Positions 42,844 through 52,049 of a stretch of DNA of 55,684 nucleotides are shown here, piece by piece. Within the stretch, counting starts at the first letter, position 1. Every line of letters begins with the position of its first letter. The notes beneath the pieces were generated by a model. That model searched no databases and was not told the origin of the DNA. It worked only from the letters and a program-made list of their open reading frames with translations. A program made the position numbers and the translations under genes. Origin of the DNA: Pseudomonas crudilactis (lineage in GTDB: Bacteria > Pseudomonadota > Gammaproteobacteria > Pseudomonadales > Pseudomonadaceae); the NCBI RefSeq assembly GCF_013433315.1, contig NZ_WXVV01000036.1, positions 1-55,684 of the forward strand. Reading direction: 5' to 3'.

Positions 42844-42860
42844 AGCGAGATTTGTGCCAA
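42844..42860 (-). promoter_or_regulatory. Sigma54 (-24/-12) promoter of the nasA-kinase operon
   Basis: The minus strand reads TTGGCACAAATCTCGCT: -24 box TTGGCAC, GG-N10-GC spacing and -12 box TCGCT. The predicted start is near 42833, about seven bases before the P1 hairpin. Its first nine bases (TTGGCACAA) are identical to the nirB promoter. Confidence 0.75.
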
Positions 42861-42874
42861 CAGCCGGAAAATCA

Positions 42875-43061
42875 AAAGCCCCTCACCCTAGCCCTCTCCC
42901 AGAGGGAGAGGGGACTGACCGAGGTGTCTGACATCAAACATCGACCTGAAAGACCGCGTCGATTATGGATTCACAGCAGAAATCACAGGTCGGCGTACTT
43001 CGCGAGCATCCCCCGATCAGTCCCCTCTCCCTCCGGGAGAGGGCTAGGGTGAGGGGCTTTT
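42875..43061. repeat. Long CCCTCACCC inverted repeat, copy T3
   Basis: The left arm CCCCTCACCCTAGCCCTCTC and right arm CTCCCTCCGGGAGAGGGCTA are perfect inverses over more than 20 bases. The core begins GACTGACCGAGGTGTC and contains GATTATGGATTCA once. It fills the entire gap between nasT and the sigma54 promoter of nasA. Confidence 0.9.
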
Positions 43062-43078
43062 CAAGCGCTCAGCGCCTT

Positions 43079-43654
43079 TCAGCCAAGCAACTCACTCATC
43101 GCAATAATCTGCTCCGCCACCTGAATCAGCTTCTGCTGCCGGCTCATCGCCTGCCGCCGCATCAAGGTGTAAGCCTCTTCCTCGTTGCAGTCCTTCATCT
43201 TCATCAACAACCCCTTGGCCAGTTCGATGCGCTTACGCTCAGCCAATTGCTGATCGCGAGCCTGAAGCTGCGCACGCAAGGCCTGATCACTCTCGAAACG
43301 CGCCATCGCCACATCGAGAATCGGCTGCAAACGCTGGGCGTGAATGCCTTCGACGATGTAGGCACTGACCCCGGATTTGATCGCCTGGCGCATCACGCCC
43401 GGGTCATGTTCATCGGTAAACATCACGATCGGCCGTGGCTGGTCGCGGCTGACCAGCACCACTTGTTCCATGACGTCGCGGCTCGGTGACTCGGTATCGA
43501 TCAGGATCACGTCCGGGCGCACCGTTTCGACGCGCGCGGGCAGATCGATGGTCAGACCGGACTCGTCGATCACCTCGAAACCGGCCTCGGTCAACGCAGC
43601 CTTCAGGCGCCCGACTTTTTTCGCTGTGTCATTGATCAGCAGAATGCGCAACAT
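43079..43654 (-). CDS. nasT: ANTAR-domain antiterminator NasT
   Basis: RNA-binding response-regulator-like protein of 191 residues. The N-terminal receiver-like domain (1-120) begins MLRILLINDTAKKV and holds an acidic residue in VILIDTES. The C-terminal ANTAR domain (about 130-190) has the signature RKRIELAKGLLMKMKDCNEEEAYTLMR. It binds paired hexaloop hairpins and prevents termination in nitrate assimilation leaders; two such leaders are present at 39452-39490 and 42789-42826. It is held inactive by NasS until nitrate or nitrite is present (known in related bacteria). It starts 15 bases after the nasS stop. Confidence 0.95.
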   Translation of the reverse strand: MLRILLINDTAKKVGRLKAALTEAGFEVIDESGLTIDLPARVETVRPDVILIDTESPSRDVMEQVVLVSRDQPRPIVMFTDEHDPGVMRQAIKSGVSAYIVEGIHAQRLQPILDVAMARFESDQALRAQLQARDQQLAERKRIELAKGLLMKMKDCNEEEAYTLMRRQAMSRQQKLIQVAEQIIAMSELLG

Positions 43655-43669
43655 ATTCGCGGTCTCCTG

Positions 43670-44881
43670 TCAGCGGCGGGCGAGAAGGGGAGCGTCGTCG
43701 TTCAACGCATGCAGCTTGAAACTGCGCGCGTAGCCGGCCGGGTCGCTGCCGTCCCAGACTTTACCGTCGAGCAACTGGCTGCTGCGCATATCGGTACCCC
43801 ACGCGGCGACGCCGACAGCGGTGGCGGCGTCGCGGTAGACGTCCAGCCGCTGGACCTGTCGGGCAACGGCGAGGTAATCCGGGTCTTCGCGCAGCAAACC
43901 CCAGCGGCGGAACTGGGTCATGAACCACATGCCATCGGACAAGTACGGCAAATTCACTTGGCCATTGCCGTGGAAGCGCAGCGCGTGTGGATCCTGCCAG
44001 CGATTGCCGAGGCCATCGGCATAATCACCGAGAAAACGCGGTTCGATGCACGAAAGCGGCGCGTCCAGATATTCCGGCGCGCTGAGCAACTGCGCGGTGC
44101 TGCGACGATTTTCCGGGCTCTCTTCGATAAAGCGGCTGGCCTCAAGGATCGCCATTACCAGCGCTCTTGCGGTGTTCGGATACTGCTCGACAAATTCACG
44201 GGTGCAACCAAGGACTTTTTCCGGGTGATCGGGCCAGATGGTCTGGCTGGTCGCCAGGGTAAAACCGAGATCCTGCTGCACCGCACTGGCGGCCCACGGT
44301 TCGCCAACGCAAAAACCGTCGATACGCCCGGCTTGCAGGTGCGCGACCATTTGCGGCGGCGGGACGACGACGCTGTCGACATCCTGCAACGGATGAATGC
44401 CCTGACTCGCCAGCCAGTAATACAGCCACATCGCATGAGTGCCAGTGGGAAACGTCTGGGCGAAGGTGAGTTTTGCGCGGCTTTGGTGCACATGCCGATC
44501 CAGCGCTTCAGGACTGCTCACGCCGAGGCTTTGCAGGCCGTGGGAGAGGTTGAGACTCTGGCCGTTCTGATTCAGGCCCATCAGCACGGCCATATCGGTC
44601 GGAGCAACGCCGCCGATACCCAGATGCACGGCGTAAATCAGCCCATACAAACTGTGTGCGGCGTCGAGTTCGCCGCTGACCAGATTGTCGCGCAGATTGG
44701 CCCAAGAGGCCTGGCGCTTGAGATTCAGGGTCAGCCCGTAAGGCTGGGCAAAGCCCTGTGTGGCAGCAACGACGACCGAGGCGCAGTCGCTCAGGGCCAT
44801 GAAGCCGAGGTTGATCGCAGTCTTTTCCGGGGCATCGCTGCCATTGACCCAGGCCAGTGGCCCTACCGAAGGTTCATTCAT
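43670..44881 (-). CDS. nasS: Nitrate/nitrite-sensing protein NasS
   Basis: 403-residue soluble protein related to NrtA/NrtC nitrate-binding components of ABC transporters. It has no signal peptide, so it acts in the cytosol, where it binds NasT and releases it upon nitrate or nitrite binding. The start at 44881 (MNEPSVGPLAWVNGSDAPEKTAINLGFMALSD) follows CGAGGTG; an upstream frame to 44971 crosses a terminator hairpin and is not coding. It is first gene of the nasST operon and divergent from pyrD. Confidence 0.93.
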   Translation of the reverse strand: MNEPSVGPLAWVNGSDAPEKTAINLGFMALSDCASVVVAATQGFAQPYGLTLNLKRQASWANLRDNLVSGELDAAHSLYGLIYAVHLGIGGVAPTDMAVLMGLNQNGQSLNLSHGLQSLGVSSPEALDRHVHQSRAKLTFAQTFPTGTHAMWLYYWLASQGIHPLQDVDSVVVPPPQMVAHLQAGRIDGFCVGEPWAASAVQQDLGFTLATSQTIWPDHPEKVLGCTREFVEQYPNTARALVMAILEASRFIEESPENRRSTAQLLSAPEYLDAPLSCIEPRFLGDYADGLGNRWQDPHALRFHGNGQVNLPYLSDGMWFMTQFRRWGLLREDPDYLAVARQVQRLDVYRDAATAVGVAAWGTDMRSSQLLDGKVWDGSDPAGYARSFKLHALNDDAPLLARR

Positions 44882-44895
44882 ACACCGCCACCTCG

Positions 44896-44946
44896 AAAAA
44901 AAAGCGCCGCCACGGACTTTGCGCAGGCAAAATCCGGGACGACGCC
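44896..44946 (-). terminator. Strong terminator/attenuator directly before nasS
   Basis: On the minus strand about 19 positions pair (GCGTCGTCCCGGATTTTGC with GCAAAGTCCGTGGCGGCGC, one C-T mismatch and a few G-T pairs) around a CTGC loop. Eight T follow. It ends only 14 bases before the nasS ATG. No minus-strand gene lies upstream, so it must act on the nasST leader. No A1/G4 hexaloop pair is visible before it. Confidence 0.8.
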
Positions 44947-45063
44947 ATTGTCCTTGCCCGCAAGCCGTCATTGACCTGCGCGCTGATAGTCAAGGAGGGT
45001 GCAAGGCATATGCCACCGGCAGTGATTTGCGCGTGCGCCTCGCGCGGCAGGTCGATGCCCGGC

Positions 45064-45069
45064 TATAAT
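45064..45069 (+). promoter_or_regulatory. -10 element of the pyrD promoter
   Basis: A perfect TATAAT, 36 bases before the pyrD ATG. No good -35 hexamer is found 16-18 bases upstream, so activation or a weak -35 is assumed. Confidence 0.5.
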
Positions 45070-45105
45070 CGCCGCCTCTTTTCGCCGCCCGAGTCATCGC
45101 CGCCC

Positions 45106-46125
45106 ATGTACACCCTGGCCCGTCAGCTGTTGTTCAAACTTTCCCCGGAAACCTCCCACGATCTGTCGCTGGATCTGATCGGCGCGGGTGGGCGTTTGGG
45201 CTTAAACGGCTTGCTGTGCAAGGCGCCGGCAAAGAAGCCGGTGACGGTCATGGGCCTCGAATTCCCGAACCCGGTGGGTCTGGCGGCGGGTCTGGACAAG
45301 AACGGCGCGGCCATCGACGGCTTCGCGCAATTGGGTTTCGGTTTTGTTGAAATCGGCACCGTGACCCCGCGTCCGCAGCCGGGCAACCCGAAACCACGGA
45401 TTTTCCGCCTGCCGGAAGCCGAGGCGATCATCAACCGCATGGGTTTCAACAACCTCGGTGTGGATAACCTGCTGGCGCGCGTGGCCGCTGCGAAATACAA
45501 GGGCGTGCTGGGCATCAACATCGGCAAGAACTTCGATACGCCGGTTGAGCGCGCGGTCGACGATTACCTGATCTGCCTCGACAAGGTTTACGCCCACGCC
45601 AGCTACGTGACGGTCAACGTCAGCTCGCCGAACACCCCGGGCCTGCGCAGCCTGCAATTTGGTGATTCGCTGAAGCAGTTGCTCGCGGATCTGGCTACCC
45701 GCCGCGCCGAACTGGCGTTGCGTCACGGCAAACATGTGCCGCTGGCGATCAAGATTGCACCGGACATGACCGACGAAGAAACCGCGCAGGTGGCTCAGGC
45801 GTTGATCGAAACGGGCATGGACGCGGTGATCGCGACCAATACCACCCTGAGCCGTGTTGGCGTCGAAGGCATGGAGCATGGCGACGAGGCGGGCGGTTTG
45901 TCCGGCGCACCAGTGCGGGAGAAGAGCACCAATACCGTGAAGGTGCTGGCGGGTGAGTTGGCGGGTCGGTTGCCGATCATCGCGGCCGGTGGCATCACCG
46001 AAGGCAAGCATGCGGCCGAGAAGATCACGGCAGGTGCGAGCCTGGTGCAGATCTACTCCGGCTTCATCTATAAGGGCCCGGCACTGATCCGAGAATCCGT
46101 AGACGCGATCGCCGCCCTGCGCTGA
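45106..46125 (+). CDS. pyrD: Quinone-dependent dihydroorotate dehydrogenase (class 2)
   Basis: Flavoenzyme of 339 residues oxidising dihydroorotate to orotate for pyrimidine synthesis, attached to the inner membrane through its N-terminal helix (about 1-35, MYTLARQLLFKLSPETSHDLSLDLIG). FMN-binding segments are NPVGLAAGLDKNGAAIDGF, NVSSPNTPGLRSLQ (catalytic Ser in the class 2 loop) and AAGGITEGKHA. The start at 45106 is the conserved class 2 start, downstream of a TATAAT at 45064. A REP doublet follows. Confidence 0.95.
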   Translation: MYTLARQLLFKLSPETSHDLSLDLIGAGGRLGLNGLLCKAPAKKPVTVMGLEFPNPVGLAAGLDKNGAAIDGFAQLGFGFVEIGTVTPRPQPGNPKPRIFRLPEAEAIINRMGFNNLGVDNLLARVAAAKYKGVLGINIGKNFDTPVERAVDDYLICLDKVYAHASYVTVNVSSPNTPGLRSLQFGDSLKQLLADLATRRAELALRHGKHVPLAIKIAPDMTDEETAQVAQALIETGMDAVIATNTTLSRVGVEGMEHGDEAGGLSGAPVREKSTNTVKVLAGELAGRLPIIAAGGITEGKHAAEKITAGASLVQIYSGFIYKGPALIRESVDAIAALR

Positions 46126-46130
46126 TCCAA

Positions 46131-46221
46131 TTGTGGGAGCGAGCCTGCTCGCGATAGCGGTGTATCAGTCACTGAAGATGTTGGCTGAACTGACGCTATC
46201 GCGAGCAGGCTCACTCCTACA
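46131..46221. repeat. REP doublet 9 (geometry B)
   Basis: TTGTGGGAGCGAGCCTGCTC and the inverse arm ending CTCACTCCTACAG are about 45 bases apart, with GATAGCG/CGCTATC extending the stem inward. The right arm carries two changes from the usual CTCGCTCCCACA. It lies between pyrD and the rmf terminator. Confidence 0.9.
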
Positions 46222-46256
46222 GGTTTTGTGTATGGCACAAATAATGTGACAGGCAT

Positions 46257-46281
46257 AAAAAAGGGCTCCTCGAAGGAGCCC
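46257..46281 (-). terminator. Intrinsic terminator of rmf
   Basis: GGGCTCCT-TCG-AGGAGCCC followed by six T on the minus strand, 86 bases after the rmf stop. A smaller hairpin (CGTCC/GGACG, 46299-46313) lies between. Confidence 0.85.
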
Positions 46282-46366
46282 CTGGGCCGCAGCCCGCCGT
46301 CCGGGAAGGACGTGCATGGTAAGTCGTTACAAATTCAGATTGTCGTGTCGGAATTAATGCCCTGTG

Positions 46367-46582
46367 TCAGCCGACGGCGTGAAGTTCGTTGAGTCTGTGG
46401 ATTCCCGCAGTGCCGGTCATACCGTCCCAGTTGTCGCCGCGTCCTTCTCGCCAGCCGTTAATCCAGGCTTGACGTACCGACGGTAGAGTAAATGGGCAAA
46501 GCTCACGGGATTTGCCACCAACGCCATATTGATATCCGCGCAAAAATGCTCTTTCCAACGGATCACGCTTAAGTCTTCTCAT
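46367..46582 (-). CDS. rmf: Ribosome modulation factor
   Basis: Small basic protein of 71 residues that dimerises 70S ribosomes into inactive 100S particles in stationary phase. The family pattern MRRLKRDPLERAFLRGYQYG and the WINGWREGRGDNW segment are present. The upstream region on the same strand contains four consecutive hairpins (see 46621-46716). It is divergent from rlmKL, with over 500 bases between the two starts. Confidence 0.95.
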   Translation of the reverse strand: MRRLKRDPLERAFLRGYQYGVGGKSRELCPFTLPSVRQAWINGWREGRGDNWDGMTGTAGIHRLNELHAVG

Positions 46583-46620
46583 AGGGTGTTTCCCTCACTT
46601 GTTGACTGTTTTGTGTCGCG

Positions 46621-46716
46621 TTGACCTCAACTGAGGTCTGGCAGAAAAAACCTGCCATGGTGCGGCTCGCTGCCGGCGTGGCGAGCCAAGGTGTTGACGC
46701 CGTTGCGACGTCAACC
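46621..46716 (-). ncRNA. Structured leader upstream of rmf (candidate rmf RNA motif)
   Basis: Four perfect stems follow one another: GACCTC/GAGGTC (46623-46638), GGCAG/CTGCC (46640-46656), GGCTCGC/GCGAGCC (46664-46687) and GTTGACG/CGTCAAC (46693-46715). A conserved RNA structure called the rmf motif is known upstream of rmf in Pseudomonas; this array is the natural candidate, but I could not match the published consensus from memory. Strand is assumed from rmf. Confidence 0.6.
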
Positions 46717-46868
46717 TGTGTTCAGTTCTAACCAATGAGTCACACCGAGGGAATGATCGTTTTGTCATAAGGACGTAACGAAATTAGTGCTACAGCCATA
46801 AGTAACGACGGGTTTCATGCACGGTTTTTCAGCAAACCCCGGTATGATCGGCCCCGCGCTGCATGATG

Positions 46869-46944
46869 GGGTTAATTCTTTAGTGAGAATGACCCACGTT
46901 TGCGCTGGGGTATAAAGCGACGAAGGGTCGCTTTAAGACTTTTT
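46869..46944 (+). other. Two-hairpin structured segment upstream of rlmKL
   Basis: Hairpin 1 pairs GGGTTA-TTCT (46869-46879, one bulged A) with AGAA-TGACCC (46886-46895) around TTAGTG. Hairpin 2 is AAAGCGAC-GAAGG-GTCGCTTT (46914-46934), followed after five bases by TTTTT. A TATGAT (46843-46848) precedes it by about 20 bases. It could be a small RNA or an attenuated rlmKL leader. No open frame of note lies here. Confidence 0.4.
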
Positions 46945-47067
46945 GTTTCATCAACTTTTTTATCTGTCCCGGCATCTAAGCTCTTTTAACCCGAGCAGCG
47001 GGGATGGAACGGCACACCTTCGTGCCACGCGGGCGTTCTTTTAGAAAAGCGCCTGATTGAAAAACGG

Positions 47068-47087
47068 ATCGGCAATGCGTTGCCGAT
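47068..47087. promoter_or_regulatory. Perfect hairpin just before rlmKL
   Basis: ATCGGCAA-TGCG-TTGCCGAT, an 8-bp stem ending 27 bases before the rlmKL ATG. No T-run. Possible translational control element. Confidence 0.4.
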
Positions 47088-47114
47088 TCACTAGCCAAAG
47101 GCTCTGGAAATACC

Positions 47115-49385
<2,271 letters not shown>

Positions 49386-49400
49386 CGCTTTGCGCAATTG

Positions 49401-49438
49401 GATCCACAGAGCCTTGATTTTTAAAGGCTCCGTGGATC
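49401..49438. repeat. Long inverted repeat after rlmKL
   Basis: GATCCAC-a-GAGCCTT (49401-49415) is mirrored by AAGGCTC-c-GTGGATC (49424-49438). It is 15 bases per arm with one central mismatch and a short AT-rich loop. It lies 15 bases after the rlmKL stop codon. There is no T-run, so it may be a Rho-independent-like end lacking its tail or an RNA-stabilising stem. Confidence 0.6.
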
Positions 49439-49532
49439 TGCCCGCGCTAGCTAAATTAGTGGCTAATAGCTATAACTCACACACGGTCAATGGGGTTTTC
49501 CCGTAAATGCTGGCGTAGTGTGAGTTGTCTTT

Positions 49533-51914
49533 ATGTCGTTGCACCCCGTGCGCCCAAAGATTCTGGGTTTCATCAGTGAAGACGTCTCGGCCTGGCTGGT
49601 CGCGCTGCTGGTATTGCTCGCCGGCGGAATTCTCACGGGGCTGCTCGCCTGGGCCACCCTCAATCAGTTTCAGCAACAGACCCGTCAGCGTTTTCAACTG
49701 CTGGCCAATGAACGCTACAGTCGCATCGAAGAACGCTTTCAGGACCAGGAGCAACGCCTCGACGGCCTGCGTCGTTTCTTCGCCAACTCTGAATCGGTGT
49801 CCCGCGCCGAGTTCGACGGGTACACCCACCCCTTATTAATGCGTACCCAGGCCTATTCGTTTGCCCTCAAGATCAAGGGGGCCGAGCGCGCGGCATTCGA
49901 ACAGCGCGTGCGTGACGAAGGCCTGAGCAACTTCACCCTGCGTGAACTGAATGCCCAGGGCGAGCTGCAACTGGCTGGCGTGCGCGATGAATACGTGCCG
50001 GTGCTCTACAGCCAGACGCAAAGTCGGCTCGGCTCACCATTGGGTTATGACCTGCTCGCACAACCGCTGCGGCGCGACACGCTGCAACGTGCCGACAAGC
50101 TCGGCGGGCTGGCGGTGTCGCAACCCATGCACCTGGTCAGCATCGAACCATCGTATGCGCGCGGTGTGCTGCTCGTCGCACCCGTGAGCCACAATGGCGA
50201 GCGCCAATCGTTTGGCTACGTGATGGCGGTGATCAGCATGCGTCAGTTGCTGGCCGACGGTTTGCCGGATGCCTTCCATGACTATCTGTCGGTGCGCATT
50301 CTCGACATGTCGACCAATGATCAGCACGAAGTGTTGTTCGAGTCGACCAACGAACCGGCGCCGAGCGACCTCACGGCCACGCGTCTGGTGCGCATGGCCG
50401 ATCACGACTATCAGGTCGATATTCTGCCGAGCGAGGCGTTCGTTCAGGCCAATCATTCGTCGGTCGGCAGCGTGATCATTCTGGGCAGCTTGCTCAGTTT
50501 GCTGCTCAGTGCCTTGCTCTATGTGTTGGTCAGTCAGCGCCAGCGCGCCTTGCGCATGGTCGAATTGCGCACACAGGAATTGCACGCCAGCGAACAGGAA
50601 TTGCGTGGTACCCACGGGCAGTTGCGCGGCGTGCTGAATGCCGCAACGCAGGTGGCGATCATCGCCACCGACCTGCGCGGGGTGATCAACACCTTCAACC
50701 CCGGCGCCGAACAAATGCTCGGCTACAGCAGCGCCGATGTCGTCGGCCACATGACTCTGGAAAACCTGCACCTGCCCCGCGAGTTGACGGCCCGCGCCTC
50801 CGAGTTGAGTGCGCGTTACGGCAAAAGCATCCCGACCTGCCACGCGATGCTGGTCGAGGGCGGCGAAGTCGGCGGCCACGAGGCCCGCGAGTGGACGCTG
50901 GTGCGCAGCGATGGCAGCCATATTCCGGTGAACATGCTCGCCACGCCGGTAATCGATGAACAAGGGCTGTGGGTCGGGCATCTGGCGATCTGCATCGACA
51001 TCACCGAACGCAAGCGTGTGCACGAGGTGCTGGCGGCGCGGGATGTGTTGCTGAAGAAACTCAGCGCGCACGTGCCCGGCGGCATCTATCAATTCAAGAT
51101 GGAATTCGACGGGCGCTTCAGTGTGATCTACGCCAGCGACGGCATCCGCGAGATCTACGAACTGGAACCGGACGTGCTGTTGTTCAACGCCGAGGCGATT
51201 TTCACGCGCATTCATCCACAGGACGTTACCCGCGTGCGCTCTTCGATTCGTGCCTCGGCGGACAGCCTCAGCCCGTGGCGCGAGGAGTATCGCGTACAGC
51301 TGCCCGAACGCGGCTTGCGCTGGGTGCGCGGCGAGGCGACGCCGGAAGAACTGCCGGGCGGCGGTGTGCTCTGGCATGGCTATATCTCGGATATTTCTGA
51401 CCTGAAACGCGTGGAAGAAGAATTGCGTGCGCTGTCGGTGACCGACTCGCTGACCGGCATTCATAACCGTCGCTATTTCCAGGAACGCCTGACCACGGAA
51501 ATGGCCCGGGTCGAGCGCGGCGGCGGTGAGTTGTCGGTGATCATGCTCGATATCGACCATTTCAAACGTATCAACGATCAGTACGGTCACGCCGTGGGCG
51601 ATCGGGTGCTGCAAGCGGTGTGCGAACGCATCGGCCATCGTTTGCGCCGTACCGATGTGTTCTGTCGATTGGGCGGCGAGGAGTTCATGGTGTTGTGCCC
51701 GGACATCGACGGCGAGCATGCGTACATGCTGGCGGTTGAGTTGTGGCAGGGTTTGCGTGGCGCGCCGGTGGATGTGGTCGGCGTGGTCACGGCGAGTTTC
51801 GGGATCGCCAGTTGGCGACTGGGGGAGGGCGCGGATGCGCTGTTGTTGCGGGCGGATTCGGGTGTGTATATGGCAAAGCAGCGCGGGCGTGATCGGGTCG
51901 AGCAGATGAGCTAG
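49533..51914 (+). CDS. CHASE-PAS-PAS-GGDEF diguanylate cyclase
   Basis: Membrane-bound signalling protein of 793 residues. Two membrane helices (about 18-42 and 308-330) enclose a periplasmic CHASE sensor domain (about 45-300). Two PAS domains follow (about 360-490 and 500-625) and a C-terminal GGDEF domain (about 635-790). The active site is intact as GGEEF, with a product-inhibition I-site RRTD five residues before it, so cyclic-di-GMP synthesis with feedback control is expected. No EAL domain. The ligand is unknown. The start at 49533 is the first ATG giving a short cytosolic lead before the first helix. Confidence 0.9.
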   Translation: MSLHPVRPKILGFISEDVSAWLVALLVLLAGGILTGLLAWATLNQFQQQTRQRFQLLANERYSRIEERFQDQEQRLDGLRRFFANSESVSRAEFDGYTHPLLMRTQAYSFALKIKGAERAAFEQRVRDEGLSNFTLRELNAQGELQLAGVRDEYVPVLYSQTQSRLGSPLGYDLLAQPLRRDTLQRADKLGGLAVSQPMHLVSIEPSYARGVLLVAPVSHNGERQSFGYVMAVISMRQLLADGLPDAFHDYLSVRILDMSTNDQHEVLFESTNEPAPSDLTATRLVRMADHDYQVDILPSEAFVQANHSSVGSVIILGSLLSLLLSALLYVLVSQRQRALRMVELRTQELHASEQELRGTHGQLRGVLNAATQVAIIATDLRGVINTFNPGAEQMLGYSSADVVGHMTLENLHLPRELTARASELSARYGKSIPTCHAMLVEGGEVGGHEAREWTLVRSDGSHIPVNMLATPVIDEQGLWVGHLAICIDITERKRVHEVLAARDVLLKKLSAHVPGGIYQFKMEFDGRFSVIYASDGIREIYELEPDVLLFNAEAIFTRIHPQDVTRVRSSIRASADSLSPWREEYRVQLPERGLRWVRGEATPEELPGGGVLWHGYISDISDLKRVEEELRALSVTDSLTGIHNRRYFQERLTTEMARVERGGGELSVIMLDIDHFKRINDQYGHAVGDRVLQAVCERIGHRLRRTDVFCRLGGEEFMVLCPDIDGEHAYMLAVELWQGLRGAPVDVVGVVTASFGIASWRLGEGADALLLRADSGVYMAKQRGRDRVEQMS

Positions 51915-51930
51915 GCCGCGAAGCGGTTCC

Positions 51931-52022
51931 CCTGTGGGAGCGAGCTTGCTCGCGAAGGCGTCAGGTCAGTCAATAAATGCGTCGACTGATACTCCGCCTT
52001 CGCGAGCAAGCTCGCTCCCACA
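51931..52022. repeat. REP doublet 10 (geometry B)
   Basis: CTGTGGGAGCGAGCTTGCTC and its inverse about 45 bases apart, both with the GCAAGC-type core and GAAGGCG/CGCCTTC extending inwards. It lies between the convergent GGDEF gene and dacB. Confidence 0.92.
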
Positions 52023-52049
52023 GGTTTTTGTGGTGTTGCCTGAACGGCG

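Noticed and set aside
44950..45000. ANTAR hexaloop hairpins in the nasS leader
   Set aside because: The only small hairpin (CTTGC/GCAAG) has a two-base loop with neither A1 nor G4.
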